Assembly (NCBI RefSeq): GCF_964019385.1
Contig: NC_088644.1
Coordinates: 38,500,149-38,564,148 of the forward strand
Source: Sycon ciliatum
Lineage: Eukaryota; Porifera; Calcarea; Leucosolenida; Sycettidae
Reading direction: 5' to 3'
DNA: 64,000 nucleotides
Shown: positions 40,975 to 52,704 of the stretch, one piece after another
How positions within the stretch are numbered: position 1 is the first letter of the stretch
How the letters are laid out: every line of letters begins with the position of its first letter
Position numbers and translations under genes: made by a program
The notes under the pieces: generated by a model
The model's input: only the letters and a program-made list of their open reading frames with translations
Told to the model about the DNA's origin: nothing
Database searches by the model: none

Positions 40975-41937
40975 GGTACCTACTAGCAAGAGTACTCTTG
41001 CTACCACCTGCATGGCGTATAGGCTAAAGAATATACGGTGGCTGTCTGGAATGCTCGGTGAATTTCCTCTTTTCACCTCTACATATAAGACATTGGTGAT
41101 GCTCAAATCAAGAAGAATCAAGTCACAGAGTCAAGTCAAGAAAAGCACAAAACTAAACCATGGTGAACAACAGAGGGCAAACAGCGGACAAGAGCGCTGT
41201 TCGGCTTCGAATACATTCAGCCCCCCCCCCCCCCCCATGCCCCAATAAAAAGCGGAACGGCGGCTAACTAAAATAGATGGTGCTTGTGTGGATTCCCCTG
41301 ATAGCGGAACGCGTGCTGAAAAACCAGGGATAAAGACTGTAAATAAGCTCGTCTATCCATTCTTCAGCGAAGATACCATAAGGTCAAAGACACTGGTAGT
41401 AGCATAAATAACTGTCTAAATAAAATTCAAAAAGAGCGAGGCCAGCCGAAATCATAAGTTTACTCGTTGCAACCCGATGGTTATCCGTTCAAAATCAGTG
41501 TATCAGTGGCCGACTTGGACTTTGTATACTGTCCTGTACACTGCAGAGCCGTGATGTGCACTGCACTGGGACTTTGTATCCTTGCCTGTACACGTGCACT
41601 GCACTGGGGCCAGTGTATTTCAGGCTAGCTTGGTCTCGAATGGGTCGGCTCAAAAGCAGCCCGTATCCCAAAGGCACAGATGAGCGAGGTCAGCACCACT
41701 AGCAGAGAAAGACATCAAGCTGGTTATCAGCACGGGGTAACCGGGTTAGTCGTGACCAATCTGTTATCAGCACGGGGTTAGTCGTGACCAATCTGTGGCG
41801 GGGGCCTTGTACCACGCACAGCGCACATCTGGAGTTCCAGTGTGCTGTAGGCGTTGCTACATGCGGTCCGCTGTCGGCGAGTGGCCGGCAAATGTGCCTT
41901 TTTCTTCTGAACTTAGAGGTAGAAGAGAGCAGGGAGC

Positions 41938-41989
<52 letters not shown>

Positions 41990-42005
41990 GAGAGACAAAG
42001 AGAGA
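41938..42005. repeat. (GA)n microsatellite
   Basis: GA tract ending about 20 bases beyond the SLC19A stop codon, so probably in its 3' untranslated region. Confidence 0.95.
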
Positions 42006-42026
42006 GCCAAACATGATGACTGGTCA

Positions 42027-44747
42027 CTACCTGTCTAGAGATACAGGCTCATCGTCACTACTCTCCTCTGCACCGGAGCGGTTGAGCAGCAGGGACCTGT
42101 CCGGGCTTCGTATTAGCGGCTCCATGAGGTCGCTCTCGCCACCCCCGAAATCTTTCTTCACACACCTGATGTCTCTGTCTCTCTCCAAGCTTGCATGCCA
42201 GCCTTCCTTGGTACGCGAATACACACCGCTTGTTAGGAAGATGGCACCGATCACCCAGAAGTATGAGCCATACACAACAAACTGCAGCAGCGAACAACAC
42301 AAGGAAAAAACCGAACAAGAGAACATTGTACAGCACCGTGATACATGAAGCGGACCTTAAGTACTTGAAGAGTGCCCTCATACCCACATCCATGTCAGTG
42401 TCCATGCAAATCCAAGGAGACAAGGCCGGAGAATATACTGTTCTATCTTGTTGCCTGCACGCCAGTCTCATACACAAGCTGGACCACCAGCATATCGACA
42501 ATAGTTTTGTTTTAACATTCATTGAAACAACGGGTGTGAATACAAGTCTGACCTGAAGAGCAGCCTGGACCTCACATAGGATGGTATAGTAGAATCCCCT
42601 CAATCCAATATTGTCTAATTCGAACATTCGCTATTGGTTGGCCATAAGCGAAGGTCCCTGGTTCGTCGTAATCGAGTCCTCCTGACAGTCAATTTTTTCT
42701 TCAGACTCTTTCCCGTTCGCATCTTCCCCTCAAACTAATGAATATTCGCTCTATTCAAAGTGTTTTACGGCGTTAAGCGAATTGATGGTCTGCAGATCCC
42801 CTGGTTTGATCAACACGCTACGGCATTTACGAATAGTTGCAGTGGTATGTATTCCTCTTCACTTCTCCAACTCCAAAACCGGTCTCTGCACTGCGAATAT
42901 CTTTACATTACATTTTCGGCCCTGGCCCATCATCAGGGCAACAACAATGTAAAGATATTTGCAGTGAAGATACCGCTTTTTGGAGTTGGAGAAGTGAAGT
43001 GAATTACATGTGCAGGTGGCTGTGTTGGAGCTAATGTACAATTAGAAAAGTTGCAGTGATGCCCTTATTGCTTATTTTTGGCTTCAATAGCAGAAAAGCA
43101 ATTGCAAAAAAGCGAATGTAGTGAGTGGCTGGCAGCTCTCTGCCATTCTGAAGTAGAGTACGGTGCGTGCCAAGTCGACTCACCTGCGTTGTGATCTTAA
43201 GCCGCAGCGGACTGTAGTGAGCAGTACACACCGCCGTCAGGACGGTCTGCAGCGCCAGTGCAATGAACATGTTTATGCCAAACACGAGGCCGTAGCGCTG
43301 CTTCCGTAGCCGCTGGGACACCTGGAGCCTGCAGGGAAATAGCGTAGAATAAAAAAAAAAACAGCCACTGCTCAGACACTAAACTCAAGTACTTGCACAC
43401 AAGGACACCAGCAGAGGTCAAATACAGCTGGCAAGTGGCAGAGGAAAGATTCTAAAACTAGGCTGCTGCTAACACTGTTATTATCATTAATTTTTTATTG
43501 AATACTAGTATACATGTAGGGATAACCCAAAGGCACTGTTACAGGTGACTGGGACAAACAGTATGCTGTTCAGGCTAAGAATACACCAGTAGTAGTAGGA
43601 CATAGTAGCACAAGCCAGTACCAGTACGCAGTCATAACACTTACGTTGCAACGGTGATCTGCAAGGAGTACGTCGCCCGGAAGATCAGCCAGAGTCCGTA
43701 CGCCCAGTAGATGTTGCCCGTGTGCGCCATGAAGAACAGAGCGAACGAGTCCACCGTGCTCACCACGCCGAGCAGCATCTCGCCCCAGATCGACCACGTG
43801 AACGACACGTAGCCGACCAGGAAGGCAGCGCCGGCGCCCAGCAAGGTGGCGGTGGCCTCCACATAGCCGTAGTACACAACCGGGGAGATCTGGTCCCACA
43901 GGTTCTGGATGTAGTTTCCCGCCTGCAGCTCACCACACGTCGCCAGTGCCCACCAGATGGACCACTTGAGCACCTCGCGGTCCGAGAAGATCTCGCGGAT
44001 GTCCGAGAAGAAGCCGGTCAAGTTCCGCAGCAGAGTGCGGCGGCAGCGCTGCAAGCGATCGCTGTATTCGTTGCTGCTGAGAAGTGATTCTACCAGGCCT
44101 GGGCTATCGGACTTTGGTGCCGGCTTCGCTGGCATTGGTAAGAAGAAGCTGATCGTCAGGGCTACGCACACGGAGACGAACGAAAAGTAATTCAACTGCC
44201 GGTAGTCGAGGGTGCCAGTGTTGTCCAAGATCTGCCCCAGGTAGCCTGCACCACTGCGTCCAACGAGCACCACTGCACGCACGGCTGAGTTAACAAACGG
44301 GTAGTGGTTGCGCGACACCACCGCATAGATGTAGGAGTAGTACGCAACCTCTGTCGCCGTGGCGAGGCCGTAGAAGATCTGCATAAGCTGCATGGCCTGT
44401 AGGGAAGTTCCCCACACCAGCATTACCCTCGTGCCCAGGTAGGCGAGCGATTCCACTATGATCACAGGCTTGTACCGGACCCAATCGGTGATGGGCAGAA
44501 TTACCAACAGAAAAGCCAGATAGGAGTAAGTCCAGAATGGGTATACACTGGATGATAGCTCATGGTTGGTTAGGTTGGTGCGCTCCAGAAGGTACGGGTT
44601 GAGAAATGCTTCACTGGGCTTCAGCTCCTTCACAAAGCCATACGCACACAGCAGGAAAGTCACCAGCTTCCAGTTGCTGATAATATACGCAGAAAATCTA
44701 CCCAATCCACGGGTCCTGAGTTCTCCGCTCGACTCCATCTCCAACAT
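42027..44747 (-). CDS. SLC19A: SLC19A family vitamin transporter, thiamine-transporter-like
   Basis: Plasma-membrane carrier of the SLC19 branch of the major facilitator superfamily (thiamine carriers SLC19A2/3, reduced folate carrier SLC19A1). Three exons: 43645-44747 (ATG 44745-44747; an in-frame TAG lies 4 codons upstream), 43184-43328, 42027-42281 (stop TAG); phases agree and the total is 1503 nt, 500 residues, the usual family length. Visible family blocks: KPSEAFLNPYLLE after the first helix, VYPFWTYSYL, RYKPVIIVE, ATATEVAYYSYIY, GYLGQIL, FFLPMP, then in exon 2 QRYGLVFGINMF and ALQTVLT. The stretch ATEVAYYSYIYAVV is nearly identical to vertebrate thiamine transporters, so I favour thiamine over folate. 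A glycosylation-type NLT lies in the first outer loop. The C-terminal tail is acidic and cytosolic. Tail-to-tail with SAP130, head-to-head with ASCC1. Confidence 0.93.
42640..42745 (+). mobile_element. SINE-tail copy (plus strand)
   Basis: GCGAAGGTCCCTGGTTCG, then GAGTCCTCCTGACAG and TTTTTTCTTCAGACTCTTTC and CCGTTCGCATCTTCCCC match the inverse of 3288-3350. The tRNA-like head is poorly kept. Upstream of the SLC19A stop exon (beyond 42281) in its intron. Confidence 0.6.
42858..43000. mobile_element. Hairpin MITE, CTTCTCCAACTCCAAAA family
   Basis: CTTCTCCAACTCCAAAA at the left and its inverse TTTTGGAGTTGGAGAAG at the right, with inner AATATCTTTACATT and AATGTAAAGATATT. About 140 bp, in the second SLC19A intron. 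Confidence 0.75.
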
Positions 44748-45076
44748 CTCCTATGAGTCACTACGATCCCACGGCTTTTGCTGTGGAACTAAGGAATGTG
44801 CATATGCAATCACTTGCGTCCCATACAGGCGGCCAAACGCCAACCGGTTGTAGCTCTGGATTTCCAGCAAGACAAATAAAACTGCAGAAGAACAGTGAGA
44901 TTTGGGTCTTTGATCTTTTTGAATGTGTGCATACGCAGCGCAGGTGTTTTGTCATCATAATCACGCGACATATGCATGTACCGGCACGTGCGTTGAGCAT
45001 GCTAGCATGGCATATCGATCGAGCTAGCTAGCTACATACTGTAGCTACTTTTTTGCTTGTACTTGTAGCTATTTTG

Positions 45077-45799
45077 AGGTATATTATGCTCGGCAGGCCG
45101 CGAAAGAGAGCCCGTTACCTGGACCCCTACTCGCGCGGGTAGAGCGAAACTGAGCACCCTGGGATGCGAGCAGCTTTTTAGTACTCCCGGGTCCAAAATC
45201 TCACCACCAGGCCGGGATGATCAAAACGTCTGCCGGGTCTGCAGCCTACAAACGTGGATCTGCCGACACTGTGCTGTCGACGACATGTCCGGCAAGGCAC
45301 CTCCTTGCGTGAAAGCAAGGAACGCTTTTTTTTTAGAAAGGAAGCTTCTTCTCCAAAATTTTAAATTTTTGCAAATTATTCCTTCTGAAAATATCATCGC
45401 GTTCTTGACCTCGAAGCTGACTGCTGAATGCGATTAGGAAAGAAGATTCCTGAAGATACACCAGACTGATTCTGGCAAGCCGTCTGTCGTCTAGATATGC
45501 AGTTGTTCGTCATGCATGGTCAGCAATCTTCCTCGTTCGTCCTTTCGTTTTCCTGACCACGATGATGACAAGCAGCTCTCATGCTCAGGTTAGTGCTGTA
45601 CTTGTATGTCTGGGCACACAACACATCTGAGATTCACCCACTGACGTTATCGAACTGAAGAATGCAGCAAGGGTTCCTCGGATTCTCTTGATTTCGGAAC
45701 AAATTTCCTTCACTTTCACCCTCTCAGTCTCTTCCCCATGCCCTCCATGCATGCACAATCGAGTTTGCATTTCAAATGTTGTTTTTACTTTGGCAGTGC
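45077..45799 (+). repeat. Left arm of long inverted repeat
   Basis: 723 bp, starting AGGTATATTATGCTC and ending near TTTGGCAGTGC. Its inverse lies at 51811-52533 with very few differences. The two arms lie 6.0 kb apart, as the ends of a large terminal-inverted-repeat element or as an inverted duplication. Confidence 0.85.
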
Positions 45800-47079
45800 G
45801 TTCGATAACGTTAGGACAGTCTAAGTTAGGTGTTCTTCTCTTCAGGCTTATTGGACGTGTACAAATTCTAAAAAAATAACTTCCATATGCTAAACGCAGA
45901 TCCCTGTGAATACGGTTCTGCTGGGCAATGATGTTTACACCAATCTACACTCTATGCTGTCACAGCATCCACAACTGATCCTCTCTCTCTGAATTAACTA
46001 TTTGATAAAGCCAATCTTTAAATCGCTGTTGCATAGGATCTCGGGTGGGAAGAAGCGATGAATCGATACATGGCATTGTGAAGAAAAGAAGAACAAATTC
46101 ACATTGCACGTGAGACTCGGTTAGAAAGACTGAGTTTCTGCATTCATAAGAATGTCACACCCCGGGGATCATGATAAAGAAAACATATGTCGTGAAAATG
46201 ACTGAAAGAACCAAAGAAGTATTTGATCTTCCAGCCAGCTTAGCCTGGTACTACCATACTAGCAGTGCTACCAAGTACCAGCCCTCCATATTTTCTGTAT
46301 TTGTACGGAAAATCACTCCTTGTGCGCACTACAGAAATTGAGCAAATGGTATAGAAAATCGGAGAGGATCAATCAGCTGTGTAGAAGCATTGCAAGTGTA
46401 AGCTGAGTGATGAATAGTCTTGTACCAAAGCGAGTGCATGCCGTACCACAACAACATGTACATGTAGCACAAAAATAATAATGTCGTGAGTGCAAGTCAC
46501 ACATGTTTTACACTACCAAATGCAGCCACCGACATGCATGTGCGTGTCAAAAAACATTACAGTGCAAGTATGCATGCAATGTACACGGCAGTACGCAAAA
46601 CACTGCAAGATACGGAAAATCAGAAGTCTGAGTACGCAAAACAGACTCAATTGGTGGGCAGCTCTGTACTGGCCTGTACGGAGGGAGTGAATCTCAATGT
46701 GTGCAATGCACGCACTTTGGCCGACAGTGAAAACTATGCAAGTCGTGTTGGTTTGCAGGATGAATGTGAGTCCTTTTAGACAAGCGCCTTAGTGGAGTAG
46801 CCCACCGAAAGAAGAGTACTTGACACCGCGAAGTGGAGTCTGCGCATACAACAGTGAGGGGGTAAAATTAGCTATGACTGATTCTGCATGTGTTCTGCAT
46901 GTGTGTCACATTACACTAGCAGATAGGCACACCTGTTGTTCCAAAAAGATGCTTATGTCAGTGTCTGAATATGTCGTGTACCAGGTAATACTGTTGCCAG
47001 GATCTCACGGTGAGAGTCAGACTTGAATATGGTATCAATAGATTATCAATATCATACATCACCATGTACCACCCAAAGT

Positions 47080-47230
47080 ATAATAGCCGAAGGACCCGTT
47101 TGTGTGGTGGTGTATGATTTCGTGAGCAAGATGAAGTGGCTACAGATGTGTCTTATATAACACCCTAAGAAAAGATCATCAATTCTGGGGAAAGTGATTC
47201 TGGTAGCATGTTGTATCCAGTGTGGCATGA
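47080..47230. repeat. Diverged repeat, inverted copy at 52895-53070
   Basis: GTGGTGGTGTAT and GATGAAGTGGCTAC with neighbouring words AGCCGA and ACACCCT match the inverse of 52950-53062. About 60 bp are well kept and the rest is diverged. Confidence 0.6.
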
Positions 47231-48396
47231 CAAAGACTCCCTCGATTTAGCCTGTGGAGAATCCGTAAATACATAAATACAATACATACAGGCATCACAA
47301 CCTTCGGATTATATGCTCTTTTGCTTGCCTCCTGGAGTGTGGTTGTACCTTGGTTCACTGTATTAGAATAATAGTAGACTTTGTTTTTCGAATTCGTTTC
47401 TATAACATTAGGTTTCTTTCTGTTGCTGCTATGTCTTTTCATGTGTTTTACAGGATTGCCATCTGTTGATGAATACCACTCTGAGGCACTCTCACGAGCG
47501 AAGGTGTTTGAGAATCCATGTCGGAATGATGGTCATGTTGGCCTAAAGGTGCATTACATTGCCGATACTCGCCACCTCCACCCTGGAACATGTTCAATTT
47601 CTGTTTCTCGTATGGAAGGACCGAACAGGTTGTTTTCCTGTCTCAGTGGACCACTCAAGACTGAACAGCACTGATGGAAGAAGATTTGCCGTGAATCTCG
47701 TTCACATAATCAGCCTGTTTAATTGCTGTACTGAGGTGACTGCTTCATAACAATGACCATGCAGCATTAATTTTGGATAGTATTGCAGTGCCCCTAAAAT
47801 TGGAGAATATCGAATTTCTCTGATAGCATTGTGATTCATTTGTGAATAAACATCACTACTCTTTTTGAGTAGCATAGCAATGACAGAGTTGGTTTAATGT
47901 ATGACAAAATGGAGCCGCTTTTTAACTTAAACCTGTACTATAATCAGTACCGCCGGAAGCAGTTTTTGATTGGTCCGGTAGTTTCATGGCGGGTACACAC
48001 GTCCTCCACGGTAGGAAACGTTTGTTGGTGGCCAACAAGTTGGTCTGGTGATAACCTGACCAACCAGACCGGCGGGCCTGATAATTGTGGGGCTCATGAG
48101 CAGCTCAAGTACTTAGTATGGTTTTGGACATGTCCCCAGTTAACCAATGAGAATAACCGGAAAACAAGGGGGGCTTTAGATACCGGGCTGACTTAACAAG
48201 AGGCAGGATAAGCGCGTTACGGGTTGAGCTTGTCGAAAACCAATTGTACTTCATTATGTGTGAAGGGGTTTTATGAAGAAATATTTTATGAACCAGTGTA
48301 CAGAGATGGTGCTTATGACGAAAGGAGAGAGGAGAAGTGTGTGAAAGTTGATAACGGGCATCCGAAGGAACACATCGATCCTTGTTGTAAAGAATA

Positions 48397-48497
48397 TTAA
48401 GTATAAATCTATGGTTGAAACCTACTTCCCCAAGCGTTCTCTGTTAAGTATAAATCTATGGTTGAACCCGACTTCCCCAAGCGTTCTCTGAGGGGAC
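48397..48497. repeat. Tandem 50-bp duplication
   Basis: TTAAGTATAAATCTATGGTT then ACTTCCCCAAGCGTTCTCTG occurs twice in direct succession, two differences between the units. Confidence 0.9.
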
Positions 48498-51400
48498 CGA
48501 GGTCTACTCTATCAGTTCATGTATTCTGTGAAGTGACATGACCATTCTTGGGGACCTTGCTCATAACTGCAAAAGTCCTCGTCTGATTTTTCCGCATCAA
48601 TTGAACGTTATACATGTGCATGTAGTGAAAGCCACATGCAAAAGGCTGTTCCATGGCACTCATCTGCCACCAAGCTCTGGGTTCATTGGCTGAAAATATT
48701 CTTCGGCACAGTAAAGTCGTGCGCCCAAGAACGTGGAAGCCTACAGAACATCCAACCTGGAATACTAAGAACACCACAGCCCAAAATTAAGAATTGCGGT
48801 GTAGGTTTGTGCTGTTGTCAAACACCGGGATTGTTATGTTGCACATGTATCTGAGCTTTACCACTACATACACGTCTGTCTTTACACAATTACCAATCTG
48901 CAGACAGCATGCTGTTTCGTCCTTTAGTTACTAATGGACTCATCAATGCAGCACAGAGAAAATGAGGCAGGTGAATGTCCTAGGCTAGAGAGCATCAAAT
49001 ACAGGTATAGAATCATGCCTTGCAGATCTCGTTCGGCCCCTTCGATGCATGTCTGAACATTAGATGGCTGTGTAGCTTCAGTTATCTCAGAATATGTACT
49101 ATTTATCCAGCAGCAACAACGTTGGTCACACAACTATTCACTATAATGAGTATGCGTTGGAACACTTTACCCCGAGTCATACTATAGCAGTGTATGCCAT
49201 GCATGGGTTTACCTCACACACTGAATTTCATAATTTGACATCCAAATCACAGAAGAGTGGTGTTCCAAACTTTACGTAATTGCACTCCATGTCCTGCGAG
49301 CTACAGTAGAATACTTCAATAGAAAATTTCTTATAGCACGTTCTTAGAAACAAATCGTATAGGTTCGAGGCTGTCAACCCAGAAATTTGTGATTTCACAG
49401 CCATAGATGTTACCAGTCAGGTCACTGTATACAGTAGGTATGCAGAAGAAAATACTAGTAACTCTTTGTGGAAGAGCTGTGCCAAAATGTGTACAGTACA
49501 GTAAATTAATAAAAAATGAGAAAAGCAGTGACAAGGCTGTGCATGATGTAGATCTACTCGTACCAGTAAGTACAGTACACCAGTGAAATTGTTGGTGTAG
49601 TACCGGTATACTACTATAATTATGGCATGGCCCACGCCACTACAATCTATTTGCAGTGGGCCGCAGTAGGCCAGTGCAACAGAAAGCATTTCAGAAGCTG
49701 TGTGCAATGTTAACATCTATGACATACAAGTAAACTGCCATATAGCACAATCGATTACTCTCAGCCCACATAAGTACAATGTAGGCCAATCAGTAGTATA
49801 GATACATAGAGCACACTCTACATCATACATAGTCGGCACCAAATCTATGTTGTCGATGTACTTTGCAATGATGACATGATGGCAAGCGTGCTTGATTCAT
49901 CATAATATTGCCTTGTACTTGGTTGGAAGTTAGTTGTAAGTTCAGTGGTCGAGGTAAGCAGAGCTGCTCCAGCTTTCAGAATCCTGCATGAAAAAGGCAG
50001 AAAGCAAATGTAGGTATAATAGTAGCAAGCTGATGTAAAGAGCCTGTCTTTCAATGCAATAATTCTATCCACTGCATGGACAGACCTGGTGCTTCATTCA
50101 CCTCTGTTTCTTGCTTTCTCAGAAAACCTACTTCCTCCTTCAGCCATCTAGCTCATGATATACATTAATTTTTCTTTATGCCTTTTCAGCCGTGGTCGAC
50201 TTTCGCCCCTCCTGTTTGATTGGCAATTGCAGTCAACCTGGGGAATACTGACCCTCGATTGTGAATGAGAAAAGTGTCGCTATTCGCATTGTTGTTACTC
50301 GTGAGGTTGGAAGTATGCAATCAAATGTTCACTAGATCTGAAGATTGTGTCGTTATTTGCGAGTTGTTTTGTAAACCCGAGGTAGATTATTCACAAGGTT
50401 GATTGTACATGCTATGGGATGTACAATAACTAACCAAACAATAATGGTGTAACAATGATTTGAGTCCATATCCAATTGGATGAACCTAGAGTGCATGATC
50501 CATTCCAGAAAGGCGACTTCAGTGAGTCTTGAATTGTCAGCAGCATCATACTTCCATCGAGCTTTTTTTCTTTTTCGAAACGACCCTCTCTTTTCAATTC
50601 GAACGAAGGTCAACATACGATCATGGCAGGCATGCACGCACTGATCTTCACTGTATACATGTGCATGTATACTGTACTGTAGTCTGTGCAGTCAACTAGT
50701 CGTGTTCCACTTGGCTTACGGTAAGTATCACTACAAGTGCATAGTAGCCCCCCCCTCCCCCCCGCCCCGGGGAGTGCGCGTGAACGGCAACTGTGAACTG
50801 GTAAAAGAATTATTCGACACCTTCGTTCGTTTCGATGGAGAAGGTTCATCTGGCAAATTGAGGCCTTCGTTTCACTCCTAGCCCCAGGAGCGAAATTTTC
50901 ACTCCTTGGCTGCCTGTTTGAGCCGTCCTTGTGGAAGGGTTGATTTATGCATGCCCGCATATACATGTAGACCTTATTCAATAAACGTCACAATCACGTG
51001 AACCAGGGTCCCGGGAACCAGGGAGCGGCAAGAGACCTGCACTCAGTGCACAGTGGACTCGGCGTGGGAACATAGGAGTAGAAAAATACCGGTATTTTAC
51101 TACTCCCTTGTACGAACTGGGCCTTTCTTGCCACTCGTTTCACGTACGCGTGCCCCAGCTTACAACAAATCCCTGGAGGCGAGTCCAAAAATCATGTTTT
51201 CGAATAAGATCTATAGAAACACAGATCACGTAGAACTACCCCATCCGGGGTCACAACTCACAACGTTTTGGGTACTTAGGTCTCATGTCGTCTCCCCAGG
51301 TGCTATGAATCCCTGATGCACATGTATCTACATGTACATATACAATGTAATCGTAACTCTACCAATATTGCGGACGATGACCCTCCCCCCCCCCCCGGCA

Positions 51401-51714
51401 AACAGAAAGTCGCTATGTCCTGGCCGAGTTTATCTTTTAATTAAATGGTTTTCTCGGTTGGGATTTCATACCTGACAACCATCCCGATTTGGCCGGGACC
51501 GTCCCGATATCGAGGGCGGTAATAGGCACCCAAAAGTGCACTAGTTCCATGCCTCACCGCGAGCTTCTTTTGTATACATTTTCATGCCTAGGTATGTCAT
51601 TGGATCTCAGGTTTGCAAAGGTTGGCAGGTATGGGATTTGTAGAGTGACCAGTTTTGACTATTGCCACCTGCTGTGCAGAAGTGTCATTCCTACATCCTG
51701 GCTGCAAACGTACC

Positions 51715-51738
51715 CCCCCCCCCCCCCCCCCCCCCCCC
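51715..51738. repeat. Poly-C tract
   Basis: Run of C followed by CACACACCACCACCACC, just outside the right inverted arm. Confidence 0.95.
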
Positions 51739-51810
51739 ACACACCACCACCACCAACAATGTTCGATCCTATTTACAGGACCTCACTCTATATGAAAGTG
51801 TAGCAGAGGC

Positions 51811-52533
51811 ACTGCCAAAGTATAAAAAACAGCAATTGAAATGCAAGCTGCATTGTGCATGCATGGAGGGCATGGGGAAGAGACTGAGAGGGTGAAAGTG
51901 AAGGAAATTTGTTCCGAAATCAAGAGAATCCGAGGAACCCTTGCTGCATTCTTCAGTTCGATAACGTCAGTGGGTGAATCTCAGATGTGTTGTGTGCCCA
52001 GACATACAAGTACAGCACTAACCTGAGCATGAGAGCTGCTTGTCATCATCGTGGTCAGGAAAACGAAAGGACGAACGAGGAAGATTGCTGACCATGCATG
52101 ACGAACAACTGCATATCTAGACGACAGACGGCTTGCCAGAATCAGTCTGGTGTATCTTCAGGAATCTTCTTTCCTAATCGCATTCAGCAGTCAGCTTCGA
52201 GGTCAAGAACGCGATGATATTTTCAGAAGGAATAATTTGCAAAAATTTAAAATTTTGGAGAAGAAGCTTCCTTTCTAAAAAAAAAGCGTTCCTTGCTTTC
52301 ACGCAAGGAGGTGCCTTGCCGGACATGTCGTCGACAGCACAGTGTCGGCAGATCCACGTTTGTAGGCTGCAGACCCGGCAGACGTTTTGATCATCCCGGC
52401 CTGGTGGTGAGATTTTGGACCCGGGAGTACTAAAAAGCTGCTCGCATCCCAGGGTGCTCAGTTTCGCTCTACCCGCGCGAGTAGGGGTCCAGGTAACGGG
52501 CTCTCTTTCGCGGCCTGCGGAGCATAATATACC
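51811..52533 (-). repeat. Right arm of long inverted repeat
   Basis: Inverse of 45077-45799, ending GCATAATATACCT only 171 bp before the ASCC1 start codon. A minus-strand open frame across it (52174-52596, 140 codons) includes NVCRVCSLQTWICRHC and GKAPPC, a Cys pattern that faintly recalls the C-terminal Cys-rich end of piggyBac transposases; this is too weak for a call. Confidence 0.85.
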
Positions 52534-52704
52534 TCCTATTTTTTGTAGCTGGATATCTTTCGCGGCGCGGCCGGGGGCAGCGCTAGCTAGCTGCATTCGA
52601 TGTTGTTTTCAAAAAATAAAAGGAGTTTTCACAGTAAGAGGAGGACAAGTATTTGAAGTAGAGAGGAGGACGATACATGTAGATCGTGTTCGGACAGGAG
52701 ACAG

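Larger units (their letters stand above)
39496..42026. other. SAP130 3' UTR and convergent spacer to SLC19A
   Basis: AATAAA at 39754-39759, 259 bp after the SAP130 stop, is a good polyadenylation signal. Further on are a short MITE (40810-40974) and a poly-C tract at 41220-41236. The SLC19A 3' end, read on the minus strand, follows a GA tract at 41938-42005. No other gene seen. Confidence 0.6.
44748..52704. other. 8-kb region between SLC19A and ASCC1, no gene recognised
   Basis: Contains the head-to-head promoters of SLC19A and ASCC1, the two 0.72-kb inverted arms (45077-45799, 51811-52533), a tandem pair of 50-bp units near 48397-48497, and a poly-C tract at 51715-51738. A 97-codon open frame at 46486-46779 and other short frames show no family features. 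Confidence 0.5.

Noticed and set aside
46486-46779. 97-codon plus-strand frame starting MSASHTCFTLPN.
   Set aside because: No family features, no neighbouring exons, unremarkable length for this base composition.
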